A DNA stretch of 64,000 nucleotides, taken from positions 1 through 64,000 of the forward strand of contig NZ_QKAP01000073.1 in NCBI RefSeq assembly GCF_003247215.1. Reading direction: 5' to 3'. Origin of the DNA: Malonomonas rubra (GTDB taxonomy: Bacteria; Desulfobacterota; Desulfuromonadia; Desulfuromonadales; Geopsychrobacteraceae). The notes beneath the pieces are model-generated. The model was not told the origin of the DNA and ran no database searches. It worked only from the letters and a program-made list of their open reading frames with translations. Shown in pieces: positions 1 to 6,643 of this stretch (its first letter is position 1; each line of letters opens with the position of its first letter). The translations under genes and the position numbers were made by a program.

Positions 1-783
1 GCTGCGCAAAGCGAAGCGTGTGTGTTGGTCTGTGGCGAAACAGGAACCGGCAAGGAACTTTTCGCGCGAGCTATTCATCAGAACAGCAGCAGGAACGGAA
101 AGAATTTCGTTGTAGTTGACTGTCGTTCGATTCCGGAATCTATTGCCGAAAAATTGCTCCTTGGCCACACAGGAGAGAATCGTTTCGGGCATAGTGGGCT
201 TTTGTCACAAGCGAACCGAGGGACCTTGTTTCTCGATGAAGTTGCCGATCTCCCTTCTTCAACGCAAAAGATATTCTGTCAACTGCTGCAAGACGGTAAG
301 TATAGGCCGGTCGGCCAAAACTCCCATGTTCGTGTCGAATTTCGCCTGGTATCCGCGACAAACCGCAACTTGCGACGGATGGTTGCCCAAGGAAAATTCA
401 ATCCAGAGCTGTATACCTTGATACAGCCTTTGCTAGTTGAAGTTCCTCCCCTCAGGGATAGGTTCGGGGACATCGAGCAGTTAACTGAATATTTTCTGAA
501 GCGTTTTTATCAATCCGGAAACTTTATCCCGAAAGACCTTTCCCCTGAATTCAAGGAATTGTTGAAGAAGTATCCTTGGCCTGGGAATGTCCGTGAACTG
601 GAAAACAGCCTCAGCCAGGCACTACTGGCGGCTAAAAACAAAAAAACCCTGTTCCCGAAGGATTTACCCGCTCATATCCGGGTTCAGGTAAAGAAGCTTG
701 CCATCGATCAAAAGAAATCAGCTGTGGAGGAATGGAAAGGTTCCTTGTATGGAGGCCTGACTGTGGCTGACACCCCCCTTTAG
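1..783 (+). CDS. Sigma-54-activator-like AAA+ protein, N-terminus outside window
   Basis: The frame is open from base 1, so any N-terminal sensor domain is missing from view. What remains is a bacterial enhancer-binding-protein type AAA+ domain: Walker A GETGTGKE, Walker B TLFLDEVADLP, sensor I ATNRNL and sensor II WPGNVREL. Three family hallmarks are absent. The GAFTGA loop that contacts sigma-54 is replaced by a shorter stretch (GHTGENRFGHSGLL). Both arginines of the usual FRxDLxxRL segment are gone (FNPELYTLIQ). The protein stops about 65 residues after sensor II with no Fis-type helix-turn-helix, and none is encoded in the following 200 bases. It may be a non-DNA-binding, perhaps non-hydrolysing, regulator of the cytochrome genes downstream. 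Position parallels BccR beside Geobacter cbcBA, but equivalence is inference. Confidence 0.8.
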   Translation, partial: AAQSEACVLVCGETGTGKELFARAIHQNSSRNGKNFVVVDCRSIPESIAEKLLLGHTGENRFGHSGLLSQANRGTLFLDEVADLPSSTQKIFCQLLQDGKYRPVGQNSHVRVEFRLVSATNRNLRRMVAQGKFNPELYTLIQPLLVEVPPLRDRFGDIEQLTEYFLKRFYQSGNFIPKDLSPEFKELLKKYPWPGNVRELENSLSQALLAAKNKKTLFPKDLPAHIRVQVKKLAIDQKKSAVEEWKGSLYGGLTVADTPL

Positions 784-877
784 GAGCCGGTCATGTGGTC
801 AGTTTGGAAATCAATGCTGCGAAGAAGACGATCCTCGGTTTCTGTCCTGAGTGACGATTCTTGCGCGGCGGGAAGTT

Positions 878-911
878 TCCTGCTTGGCAAGAAAATTCCT
901 GCGAAGCAGGA
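878..911 (+). other. Overlapping alternative hairpins in intergenic leader
   Basis: TCCTGC occurs twice (around 878 and 897) and both copies can pair with GCAGGA at 906-911. One pairing gives an 8-bp stem with a long loop, the other a tight 6-bp stem with a GAA loop, so the two are mutually exclusive. There is no T-tract, so it is not an ordinary terminator. The rest of 784-1065 is AT-rich towards its right end and holds no gene I can support. Confidence 0.3.
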
Positions 912-1065
912 GGTGGGTCAAGGCCCGAAAGAATGCCGCAAATGTCAATTAAGTAGCTGAAATTATTTATAAAAAATAGAGTTAAAAATAATGGTCAAGG
1001 TTGGTACGCAGGTTGCTCTTAGGAAGAAGCACAGACAACACTTCATGGAAGGAAAGGAGATCAAT

Positions 1066-1320
1066 ATGAAAAAGAAAGTCGTTTATAGCCTGGTCGCGAG
1101 TTTGATAGCAGCAGGTACGGCAACAGCGATAATGGCGTGGGAGCTCGGCCCGGAAACGACGCCGATGGCAAAATTCTTCCTAATCTTTTTTGGCGCCATT
1201 ATTGTTCTCCAGTGCATCCCGGCCCTGTTGTTGTTCGGCTGTATCGTGAAGGAAGTTGCCTTTGGTGCCAGAAAGACAGCTCTGGTGGAAAACCAAAGTA
1301 AAACCAGTGCATCCTCATAA
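1066..1320 (+). CDS. Small membrane protein, paralogue of the 1777 gene
   Basis: This 84-residue protein starts at ATG 1066, chosen because AAGGAGATCAAT precedes it; the ORF-track start at 991 would add 25 charged residues without a ribosome site. It has an N-terminal signal or anchor helix (residues 4-22) and a second helix (about 36-60), with a polar C-terminal tail. The second helix and its end (GAIIVLQCIPALLLFG, then KEVAFG) match the protein at 1777 (GLIIFLQMVPILSMAYG, then KGIFG), so the two are paralogues. The function is unknown. Tight spacing with the receiver-like gene and the cytochromes downstream suggests a small subunit or assembly factor of that complex. Confidence 0.75.
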   Translation: MKKKVVYSLVASLIAAGTATAIMAWELGPETTPMAKFFLIFFGAIIVLQCIPALLLFGCIVKEVAFGARKTALVENQSKTSASS

Positions 1321-1339
1321 ACAGAAGAGGTTCCAAATT

Positions 1340-1735
1340 ATGCAGGCACGGAAAATACTCATCGTTGATAAAGACCCCAAAGCCCGGCAGCGTTTGGCTG
1401 ATTTTTTCCAGAAATCGAATTATCAGGTCGACACCACTGGGTCCGCAGCCTTTTTGGTGGCTCACATCATCAAGAAGAATCAGCCGATCGTTTTATTGGG
1501 TAGCAGCTTTGAGGAAAAGATCAGCCCGGCAGAAGTTGTTACTCTGCTGCGGGAATGCAACAAATATCTGCACATCATTCTGATCTCCGATGCCAACTCG
1601 CCAAAAATGTTGCGTAAGGTCCGAGAGAAGGGGATTTTCTATCATGCTCTAAAACCTCAGTGCCGTGAGGATGAAGAAGAGTTGCGTTCGGTTGTCGAGT
1701 GCGCTCTGAACGATCTGGGCGCTGCATTGATTTAA
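1340..1735 (+). CDS. Receiver-domain protein lacking the phospho-acceptor Asp
   Basis: This 131-residue single-domain protein has a CheY/response-regulator fold. The ATG at 1340 follows AGAGG and gives the usual receiver start (ARKILIVDKD); the track start at 1256 lies inside the previous gene. The acidic pair D10/D12, the Ser of IILISDA and the Lys of ALKPQ are present. The expected phosphorylated Asp at the end of strand 3 is Gly (IVLLGSS, about residue 54). It is therefore a pseudo-receiver that cannot use the standard phosphorylation site. There is no output domain. It lies between two paralogous small membrane protein genes and may act as a protein-protein adaptor; that role is inference. 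Confidence 0.8.
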   Translation: MQARKILIVDKDPKARQRLADFFQKSNYQVDTTGSAAFLVAHIIKKNQPIVLLGSSFEEKISPAEVVTLLRECNKYLHIILISDANSPKMLRKVREKGIFYHALKPQCREDEEELRSVVECALNDLGAALI

Positions 1736-1776
1736 CGGCGGAAGTCAAAACAAACTAAATACCGAAGGAGACGAAA

Positions 1777-2019
1777 ATGAAAACTGCAAAGAGACTGATG
1801 ATGGCTGTAACAATTTTACTGGCATCGAGCTTGCCGGTGCTGGCGGAAGCTGGCGCACGGGAAGATAGCAGCAACGTGCTGGTTTGGGCATTTCTAGGAA
1901 TTTGCGGGCTGATTATCTTCCTGCAGATGGTGCCGATTCTTTCCATGGCTTACGGGCTGATCAAAGGGATCTTCGGCAAGAAGGAAGAACTGGAAGCGGC
2001 AACCAGTAAGTATCGTTGA
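1777..2019 (+). CDS. Small membrane protein, paralogue of the 1066 gene
   Basis: This 80-residue protein starts at ATG 1777 after GAAGGAG. It has a Sec-type signal or first helix ending in LPVLAEA, then a second helix (about 35-60) containing LIIFLQMVPILSMAYG and a basic cytoplasmic end (KGIFGKKEE). The second helix is shared with the 1066 product, which points to duplication around the receiver-like gene. No enzymatic motif is visible. It probably belongs to the same transcription unit as the cytochromes. No function is assigned. Confidence 0.75.
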   Translation: MKTAKRLMMAVTILLASSLPVLAEAGAREDSSNVLVWAFLGICGLIIFLQMVPILSMAYGLIKGIFGKKEELEAATSKYR

Positions 2020-2058
2020 ATAATCTGCACAGAACCGGTTGTGCCGGAGGAGTAAAGC

Positions 2059-2259
2059 ATGAAACGGCTCTTGCTCAAGACCCTGATTTTGTTGTCATAC
2101 CTGGGCACGGTGAACTTTGTTTGGATGTTGAGGGACAGCCTAGACGGATTCGTGTTTCTACTGGTTTCTTTCTCTTTGACATATTGCGGCATCATCGTTC
2201 TATCCCATTTGGTTACAATATTGGTTGCTTTATTTCCTTGGCGAGTGGCGGCAAGTTAG
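2059..2259 (+). CDS. Small two-helix membrane protein
   Basis: This 66-residue protein starts at ATG 2059 after a strong GGAGGAG. Nearly all of it is hydrophobic: two helices, about residues 5-22 and 30-60. The second carries GIIVLSHLVTILVAL, which loosely resembles the helix common to the 1066 and 1777 products, so it may be a third, more diverged member of that set. A longer ORF in another frame (2016-2333) overlaps it but has no ribosome site and no membrane or conserved pattern, so this frame is preferred. Function is unknown; context points to the cytochrome module. Confidence 0.65.
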   Translation: MKRLLLKTLILLSYLGTVNFVWMLRDSLDGFVFLLVSFSLTYCGIIVLSHLVTILVALFPWRVAAS

Positions 2260-2348
2260 GAAGAACAGAGAGCGTTTCACCGCACCTTCGGTTGTCCTTG
2301 AAACAGAAACTGAAGCCACCTGAGCCTCTTTAAGCAAAGGAAGGAAAA

Positions 2349-3389
2349 ATGAAAAATGTACTTCGATCACTGTTGATGTGGCTCTGTACACTACTGGTCT
2401 TCCTGTTCCCACTCGGAGCAATTGCGATAGTTTCCGAAGAGTGCCAGGACTGCCACGGTGATATGGATACGGTTGGCGAAGAGCTGTTTATCAATGTCGG
2501 CGTTTATGATAATACGGCGCACGCGGAAATGGGTTGTCTCTCTTGCCATGAATCCGTTGGGGAAGAGCATCCGGACGACGGCGTAGAAGTTTCCAAGGCC
2601 AACTGCCTCGATTGTCACGCAGAGATAGAGGAAGAACATCAGGCCAGTGCGCATGGCGGAAATGCGACCTGTGGCGATTGCCATAACCCGCACCGGGTTC
2701 ACGGACTGACCGAGGTGTCCGGCTACGATTTGAATCAGCAGTGCGCCAACTGCCATCAAAACAGCAGCGTCGTTGAAAGTCACAGCGAATGGTTGCCGCA
2801 GGCCGATCTGCACGTTGCCAAGCTACCCTGCATCTCTTGCCATACGGCATCGGAAGATTACGTAATCATCCTCTACATTATCCAGCAGGAGAGTGAGGCT
2901 GTGGAGGGCGACTTCGAGCTGTCCGATCATGCTGACCTGCAGACGCTGGCTGGCGACAGAAACATTCAAAGCCTGATCGATTTGAACCAGGACAATTTTG
3001 TATCTCTGGCGGAACTGCGCACCTTCAACCGAAACCCGGGCTATGAAAAGATGCGGCTGGAAGCCACCTTGACGCCGAAAATCGTCAGCCACTCGGTACA
3101 AACGCTCGATAATCGCTGGGACTGCAGCTTCTGCCACACGTCCGGAACGGAAAAGATGCAGACCAGTTTTATCGCGCTACCGAACGCCGAAGGAACTTTC
3201 TCCAGGATCGAAGTCGAGCGGGGAGCGATTCTCAAGGCTCTGAACGGCACCCCCGACTTCTATATGATGGGAACCACCCGCAGCGCTTCGTTGAACATCA
3301 TCGGCCTGATGATTATCATCGGCGGCCTGTTGATGCCGATCGGGCACGGTACCCTGCGCTTCTTGACCCGTAAAAATAGACAACACTAA
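2349..3389 (+). CDS. cbcA: Membrane-anchored heptaheme c-type cytochrome, CbcA-like
   Basis: This 346-residue protein has a signal peptide (residues 1-26) and seven CXXCH haem-binding motifs: CQDCH, CLSCH, CLDCH, CGDCH, CANCH, CISCH and CSFCH (Cys 32, 63, 86, 108, 132, 161, 259). A C-terminal helix (about 312-333) anchors it, with the haem domain outside the membrane. Between haems 6 and 7 lies DLNQDNFVSLAEL, a canonical EF-hand loop (D211, N213, D215, S219, E222), possibly binding Ca2+. Immediately downstream is a diheme cytochrome b. Seven haems plus a b-type partner and a nearby sigma-54-type regulator match what is known of CbcA of the Geobacter CbcBA quinol oxidoreductase used at low potential. 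Family assignment is firm, the Cbc name less so. Confidence 0.8.
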   Translation: MKNVLRSLLMWLCTLLVFLFPLGAIAIVSEECQDCHGDMDTVGEELFINVGVYDNTAHAEMGCLSCHESVGEEHPDDGVEVSKANCLDCHAEIEEEHQASAHGGNATCGDCHNPHRVHGLTEVSGYDLNQQCANCHQNSSVVESHSEWLPQADLHVAKLPCISCHTASEDYVIILYIIQQESEAVEGDFELSDHADLQTLAGDRNIQSLIDLNQDNFVSLAELRTFNRNPGYEKMRLEATLTPKIVSHSVQTLDNRWDCSFCHTSGTEKMQTSFIALPNAEGTFSRIEVERGAILKALNGTPDFYMMGTTRSASLNIIGLMIIIGGLLMPIGHGTLRFLTRKNRQH

Positions 3390-3403
3390 TGGGGGATATC
3401 GTC

Positions 3404-4084
3404 ATGGCTGAAAAGAAAATGATTTATCTGCAACCGACCCCGGTTCGCATCTGGCATTGGCTGAACGCTTTGGGAATCGTAACGCTCTGCGCAACCGGCG
3501 CTCAGATCCGTTTTCCCGAATACGTTACCTTGTTCAGTGAGTATAAGTCAGCGATTATCCTGCACAACACAGCAGGATTCGTGGTCGCGATCTCTTTTTC
3601 GATCTGGTTCTTCTACTATGCCTTTGTTGCCCGGAGTATGGGCAAGATTTATGTGCCGAAAGCAGACGACATCAAGGTGGGGATTTTCCGACAGGCAAAA
3701 TTTTACTTCTTGACCTACTTCCTTGGCTGGGACAACCCGCACCATCCGACTCCAGAAGACAAGTTCAACCCACTGCAGAAATCAGCTTATCTGGCGATCA
3801 TGTTTGTGCTGGTTCCGCTGGTTAGCTTGACGGGAATTCTGCTGACCAACGTCGATCCACTGCGTGGTTTGATCATTATGATGGGTGGGCTGAAAATCTT
3901 GATGGGCTTGCACTTCTTGCTCGCCTGCTCTCTCTGCGCGTTTCTCTTTACCCATATTTATCTGGCAACCCTGGGGCACACCCCCTTTGCCCATTTCAAG
4001 CCAATGTGGACCGGCTGGGAAGAGGATTTGGAAGAGCATTTGGAAGAGCATTTGGAAGAGCATCATTCCCCGGTGGCTCATTAG
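3404..4084 (+). CDS. cbcB: Diheme cytochrome b subunit, CbcB-like
   Basis: This is a 226-residue integral membrane cytochrome b of the hydrogenase/formate dehydrogenase gamma type with four helices. Candidate haem-ligand histidines lie in RIWHWLNA, ILHNTAGF, GLHFLL and FTHIYLATLGHTPFAHF. ATG 3404 is preferred over the ATG at 3389 (which overlaps the cbcA stop) because GGGGGA lies 8 bases before it. The C-terminus is a run of EEHL repeats ending in a His-rich tail, encoded by a 12-bp tandem repeat. It would take electrons from menaquinol and pass them to the heptaheme partner. The overlap with the preceding gene implies co-translation. Confidence 0.8.
   Translation: MAEKKMIYLQPTPVRIWHWLNALGIVTLCATGAQIRFPEYVTLFSEYKSAIILHNTAGFVVAISFSIWFFYYAFVARSMGKIYVPKADDIKVGIFRQAKFYFLTYFLGWDNPHHPTPEDKFNPLQKSAYLAIMFVLVPLVSLTGILLTNVDPLRGLIIMMGGLKILMGLHFLLACSLCAFLFTHIYLATLGHTPFAHFKPMWTGWEEDLEEHLEEHLEEHHSPVAH
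4027..4062 (+). repeat. Three tandem copies of a 12-bp unit inside cbcB-like gene
   Basis: TTTGGAAGAGCA is repeated three times without mismatch (4027-4038, 4039-4050, 4051-4062). It encodes the EEHL repeats of the cytochrome b C-terminus. Perfect 12-bp repeats stay in frame if copy number changes, so tail length may vary between strains. Confidence 0.85.
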
Positions 4085-4129
4085 GCTGGTAACAATAAAC
4101 CAGGGAAGCCTATTACCTTAAGCAGAGTA

Positions 4130-4630
4130 GTGGAGAAGATGACGGATTTGAAAAAACAGGAGCTGACAGGCCAACTGGGCGAATCAGGTTGCGCAGCGCA
4201 TACCAAAAATTGGCAGTCGCTGTCGCAGCGTGGCCTATGGCAGGTCCTCCTGTTTTTTCTGATCAGCATCGGGGCGTTGCAGTTCCGTGAAATTTATCTG
4301 CTTGATCTTGTCCCGGCCGACTTCCGGGAGCTGCGTAATTTTGTGCCACCGATATATCAGATCACGTTTGTTTTGGCTATCTACGGTTTTTGGGTAACGC
4401 TGAGTACTTTGGCCAAAATGACTAACTATGCTGTGCCGGTAGTCAAATGGAGTCAGCTCGGATATCGGAGTTCCTTCTACCTTTTTTATGCCTTTTCCGG
4501 GGGGTTGGACAACCATTTTATGGTGGTGTTTTATCTCGTCATCTTTCTTTATGGTGTCGAGCAGGGTCATGTCTGGTTTTATGGTAGTTGGCTGGAACAT
4601 CGCGAAAAGGAGCTTTGGGGTGAACAATAG
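4130..4630 (+). CDS. Four-helix membrane protein of the cytochrome module
   Basis: This protein of 163-166 residues starts at GTG 4130 or ATG 4139; neither has a well-spaced ribosome site, so the start is open. A polar N-terminus of about 30 residues, including a single Cys, precedes four hydrophobic segments (about 36-56, 75-95, 113-130, 132-155). I do not recognise a family, and there is no haem motif. It follows the cytochrome b gene after 45 bases on the same strand with no terminator between, so it is probably the last gene of the module and perhaps a quinone-site or structural subunit. The role is inference. Confidence 0.65.
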   Translation: MEKMTDLKKQELTGQLGESGCAAHTKNWQSLSQRGLWQVLLFFLISIGALQFREIYLLDLVPADFRELRNFVPPIYQITFVLAIYGFWVTLSTLAKMTNYAVPVVKWSQLGYRSSFYLFYAFSGGLDNHFMVVFYLVIFLYGVEQGHVWFYGSWLEHREKELWGEQ

Positions 4631-4703
4631 GTTTTCTGGCTTCTGGAAATTTTTGGGACAAGGGTATATCCAAGGGAAAACTGGATAGGCCCTTTGTTTT
4701 TGG

Positions 4704-5474
4704 TTATTTCAGATATGGCTGAATCTGTTGCAGGGAAAGTTCCAGGTCGGGTAAGTTATGTGCTTCAAGTGTCATGCTTGGCGGCGCGGGCAACTTCTGC
4801 ACCTGCTGGAAAAGAGCGGTAAAATCTATATCGCCTGAGCCGATCGACAAGTGTTGATCGGTTTCCCCCAAGTTGTCATGCAGGTGCAGGTGTTTCATGT
4901 GTTTGCCCAATTTCAGGAACCAATTATCAAGAGGTTGATCGGCAAAAATGTTCCAATGGCCGATATCAAAACAGTGGCCGAAATGGTTGCAACCCAGATC
5001 AGCGAAAAGCTGCTCGAAAATCACAGACTGTCGTTCGTAGATGTTTTCCACCGTGATAATGGTTCCTTGTTGCTTGGCTTGCTCAATATACTCAGGCCAG
5101 AACTCCAGGGCATATTTCAGCCAACTCTCCTGCGTCTTAGGGGGGGCCTGATACGGAATCCCCGGGTGAAAGACGATAAGGCCGGCACCGAGTGCAGCCG
5201 CCAGTTGCAGTGATTGTTGGCAGATAGAGTGAGCGGTTATGCGTAAGCGTTTTTTCGGGTTTCCCGGATTGAAGTCGCTAAACGGGGCATGAACCGTGGT
5301 TTTTAACTGTTTTTCCGCAAGTTGCGACGCGCAGTCGGCCATTGCTGCTAAGTCAAGTTTTTCAATTCTGACTTCCTGGCAAGCAACTTCCGGTTGCAGT
5401 TTGCGATTGAGCAAAAAAGGCATCCGGGCCGGCAGCAGTTGTGCCGGCGTGTGGGCAAAAAGTAATGATTGCAT
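4704..5474 (-). CDS. Sugar phosphate isomerase/epimerase-like TIM-barrel protein
   Basis: This 256-residue protein belongs to the xylose-isomerase-like TIM-barrel / AP endonuclease 2 superfamily. Metal-ligand patterns at barrel strand ends are visible: VHAPFSDF, IVFHPGI, ITVENIYE, CFDIGHWN, HLHLHDN and a late LEAH. ATG 5474 is preferred because it sits 7 bases after the stop of the upstream potassium-channel gene, which suits coupled translation; the track start at 5492 is a GTG overlapping that gene. The substrate is unknown. Members act on sugars or on abasic DNA; the absence of other DNA-repair genes nearby leaves this open. Confidence 0.75.
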   Translation of the reverse strand: MQSLLFAHTPAQLLPARMPFLLNRKLQPEVACQEVRIEKLDLAAMADCASQLAEKQLKTTVHAPFSDFNPGNPKKRLRITAHSICQQSLQLAAALGAGLIVFHPGIPYQAPPKTQESWLKYALEFWPEYIEQAKQQGTIITVENIYERQSVIFEQLFADLGCNHFGHCFDIGHWNIFADQPLDNWFLKLGKHMKHLHLHDNLGETDQHLSIGSGDIDFTALFQQVQKLPAPPSMTLEAHNLPDLELSLQQIQPYLK

Positions 5475-5481
5475 GTCTTTT

Positions 5482-6483
5482 TTATATGGCACCGTAAGCG
5501 ATGTGTTCCATGTTCTTAATCGCCCCGGGCTCGCCCAGGGTAATCAGGATATCTCCCACTTCAATTTCGGTGGTCGGATCAGGGTTGAAGGTCATCTTCT
5601 GATGCCGCTTGATACCGACAATTATCAGCCCCAGATCTTTGCGCAATCCCGAATTCACCAACGTCTTTCCAGCTAGGGTCGATTTCTCTGCGATGCGGAT
5701 CTCTTCCAGCTGCAGCTCTATGTTTTCGGTGCCGGTCGCGATATCGATAAAATCGACCACCGACGGGCGCAGGATCGCCTGGGCTATCCGGGTTGCGCCA
5801 ATGGTGTAAGGTGAGACCACCTTGTTGGCTCCGGCACGCATCAGTTTGATGTCCGCACCATCCTCGCTGGCGCGGGCTAGGATAAACAGGTTCGGGTTGA
5901 TGCCGCGGGCGGTCAGGGTGATAAAAACGTTTGCGGAGTCGGAGGTGACCACGGTGATCAGCCCGTTGGCCCTGTCGATGCCGGCTCGTTCAAGCACCGC
6001 GTCATTTGTTGCATCCCCCTGGACGAACAGATATCCCGCATCTTCAAGATTCTGGCAGCGTTCCGCATCCTGTTCCACAACGATGAAGGGAATCGGCTTG
6101 GAAGCGAACTCCCGGCTGACCAGTCGTCCGATCCTGCCGAAACCGCAAACGATATAGTGGTTTTTTAGACTTCCGATCTGTTTTTGCAATTTTTTCCTCC
6201 CCATCAGCTTGCGTAACTGGCCTTCCACCATGAACTGAATCATCGAACCGATGGCATAGGCTATATTACCTGCGCCGAAAATAATCAACACGATGGTAAA
6301 GACTTGTCCTTCGTGGGAAAGATCGTGTACTTCCCTGTAGCCGACCGTGGCCAAGGTAATGACCGTCATGTATAGAGCCTCGAACGTGGACCAGTCTTCG
6401 ATTATGACATAGCCGATTGTCCCGCCGCCGATCAGGATAACCAGAATTAAAAGCGATAGCAGAACTTTGCGTAGAGGATCCAT
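5482..6483 (-). CDS. Potassium channel protein with TrkA-N and TrkA-C domains
   Basis: This 333-residue protein has two transmembrane helices around a pore loop (residues 8-80), an RCK/TrkA-N Rossmann domain (HYIVCGFGRIGR, about 110-230) and a TrkA-C domain (about 250-330). It probably forms a ligand-gated K+ channel of the MthK/Kch type in the inner membrane. The selectivity filter reads TVGYRE instead of TVGYGD, so the filter glycine is Arg. The track start at 6654 would run through the GntR promoter; ATG 6483 begins the conserved protein. It is transcribed divergently from the GntR gene, so the operators at 6569-6612 may also affect it. Confidence 0.85.
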   Translation of the reverse strand: MDPLRKVLLSLLILVILIGGGTIGYVIIEDWSTFEALYMTVITLATVGYREVHDLSHEGQVFTIVLIIFGAGNIAYAIGSMIQFMVEGQLRKLMGRKKLQKQIGSLKNHYIVCGFGRIGRLVSREFASKPIPFIVVEQDAERCQNLEDAGYLFVQGDATNDAVLERAGIDRANGLITVVTSDSANVFITLTARGINPNLFILARASEDGADIKLMRAGANKVVSPYTIGATRIAQAILRPSVVDFIDIATGTENIELQLEEIRIAEKSTLAGKTLVNSGLRKDLGLIIVGIKRHQKMTFNPDPTTEIEVGDILITLGEPGAIKNMEHIAYGAI

Positions 6484-6568
6484 TGGTGCTCCAGAGGTTT
6501 TAGTGAAGACATGATAGCTATCCGGTGAGAAAAAAACAAGAAATCGAAGTAAGCGGAACAATTGTCTA

Positions 6569-6612
6569 CTGTATACAGAAAAGGATTGACTTGCGCTGTA
6601 TACTGTATACAA
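6569..6612. promoter_or_regulatory. Palindromic operators, probable GntR autoregulation sites
   Basis: CTGTATACAG (6569-6578) is a perfect 10-bp palindrome. Two overlapping near-copies, CTGTATACTG and CTGTATACAA, lie at 6596-6612. The second cluster covers the -10 region of the promoter for the GntR gene and the first lies upstream of its -35. GntR/FCD regulators typically bind short palindromes centred on GTATAC-like cores, so autorepression is the simplest reading. Confidence 0.6.
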
Positions 6613-6613
6613 T
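6586..6613 (+). promoter_or_regulatory. Sigma-70 promoter of the GntR gene
   Basis: TTGACT (6586-6591), a 16-base spacer and TACAAT (6608-6613) form a good vegetative promoter about 30 bases before the GTG start. The -10 lies within the repeated GTATAC operator. Confidence 0.6.
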
Positions 6614-6643
6614 TTAGCAAATTTAAAATGGGGAGAAGCGACC

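Noticed and set aside
885-902. TGGCA...TGC resembling a sigma-54 promoter
   Set aside because: The GG to GC distance is 13 bases, not the required 10.
2016-2333. 105-residue ORF overlapping the small membrane gene at 2059
   Set aside because: No ribosome site; the 2059 frame has a strong one and a membrane protein pattern.
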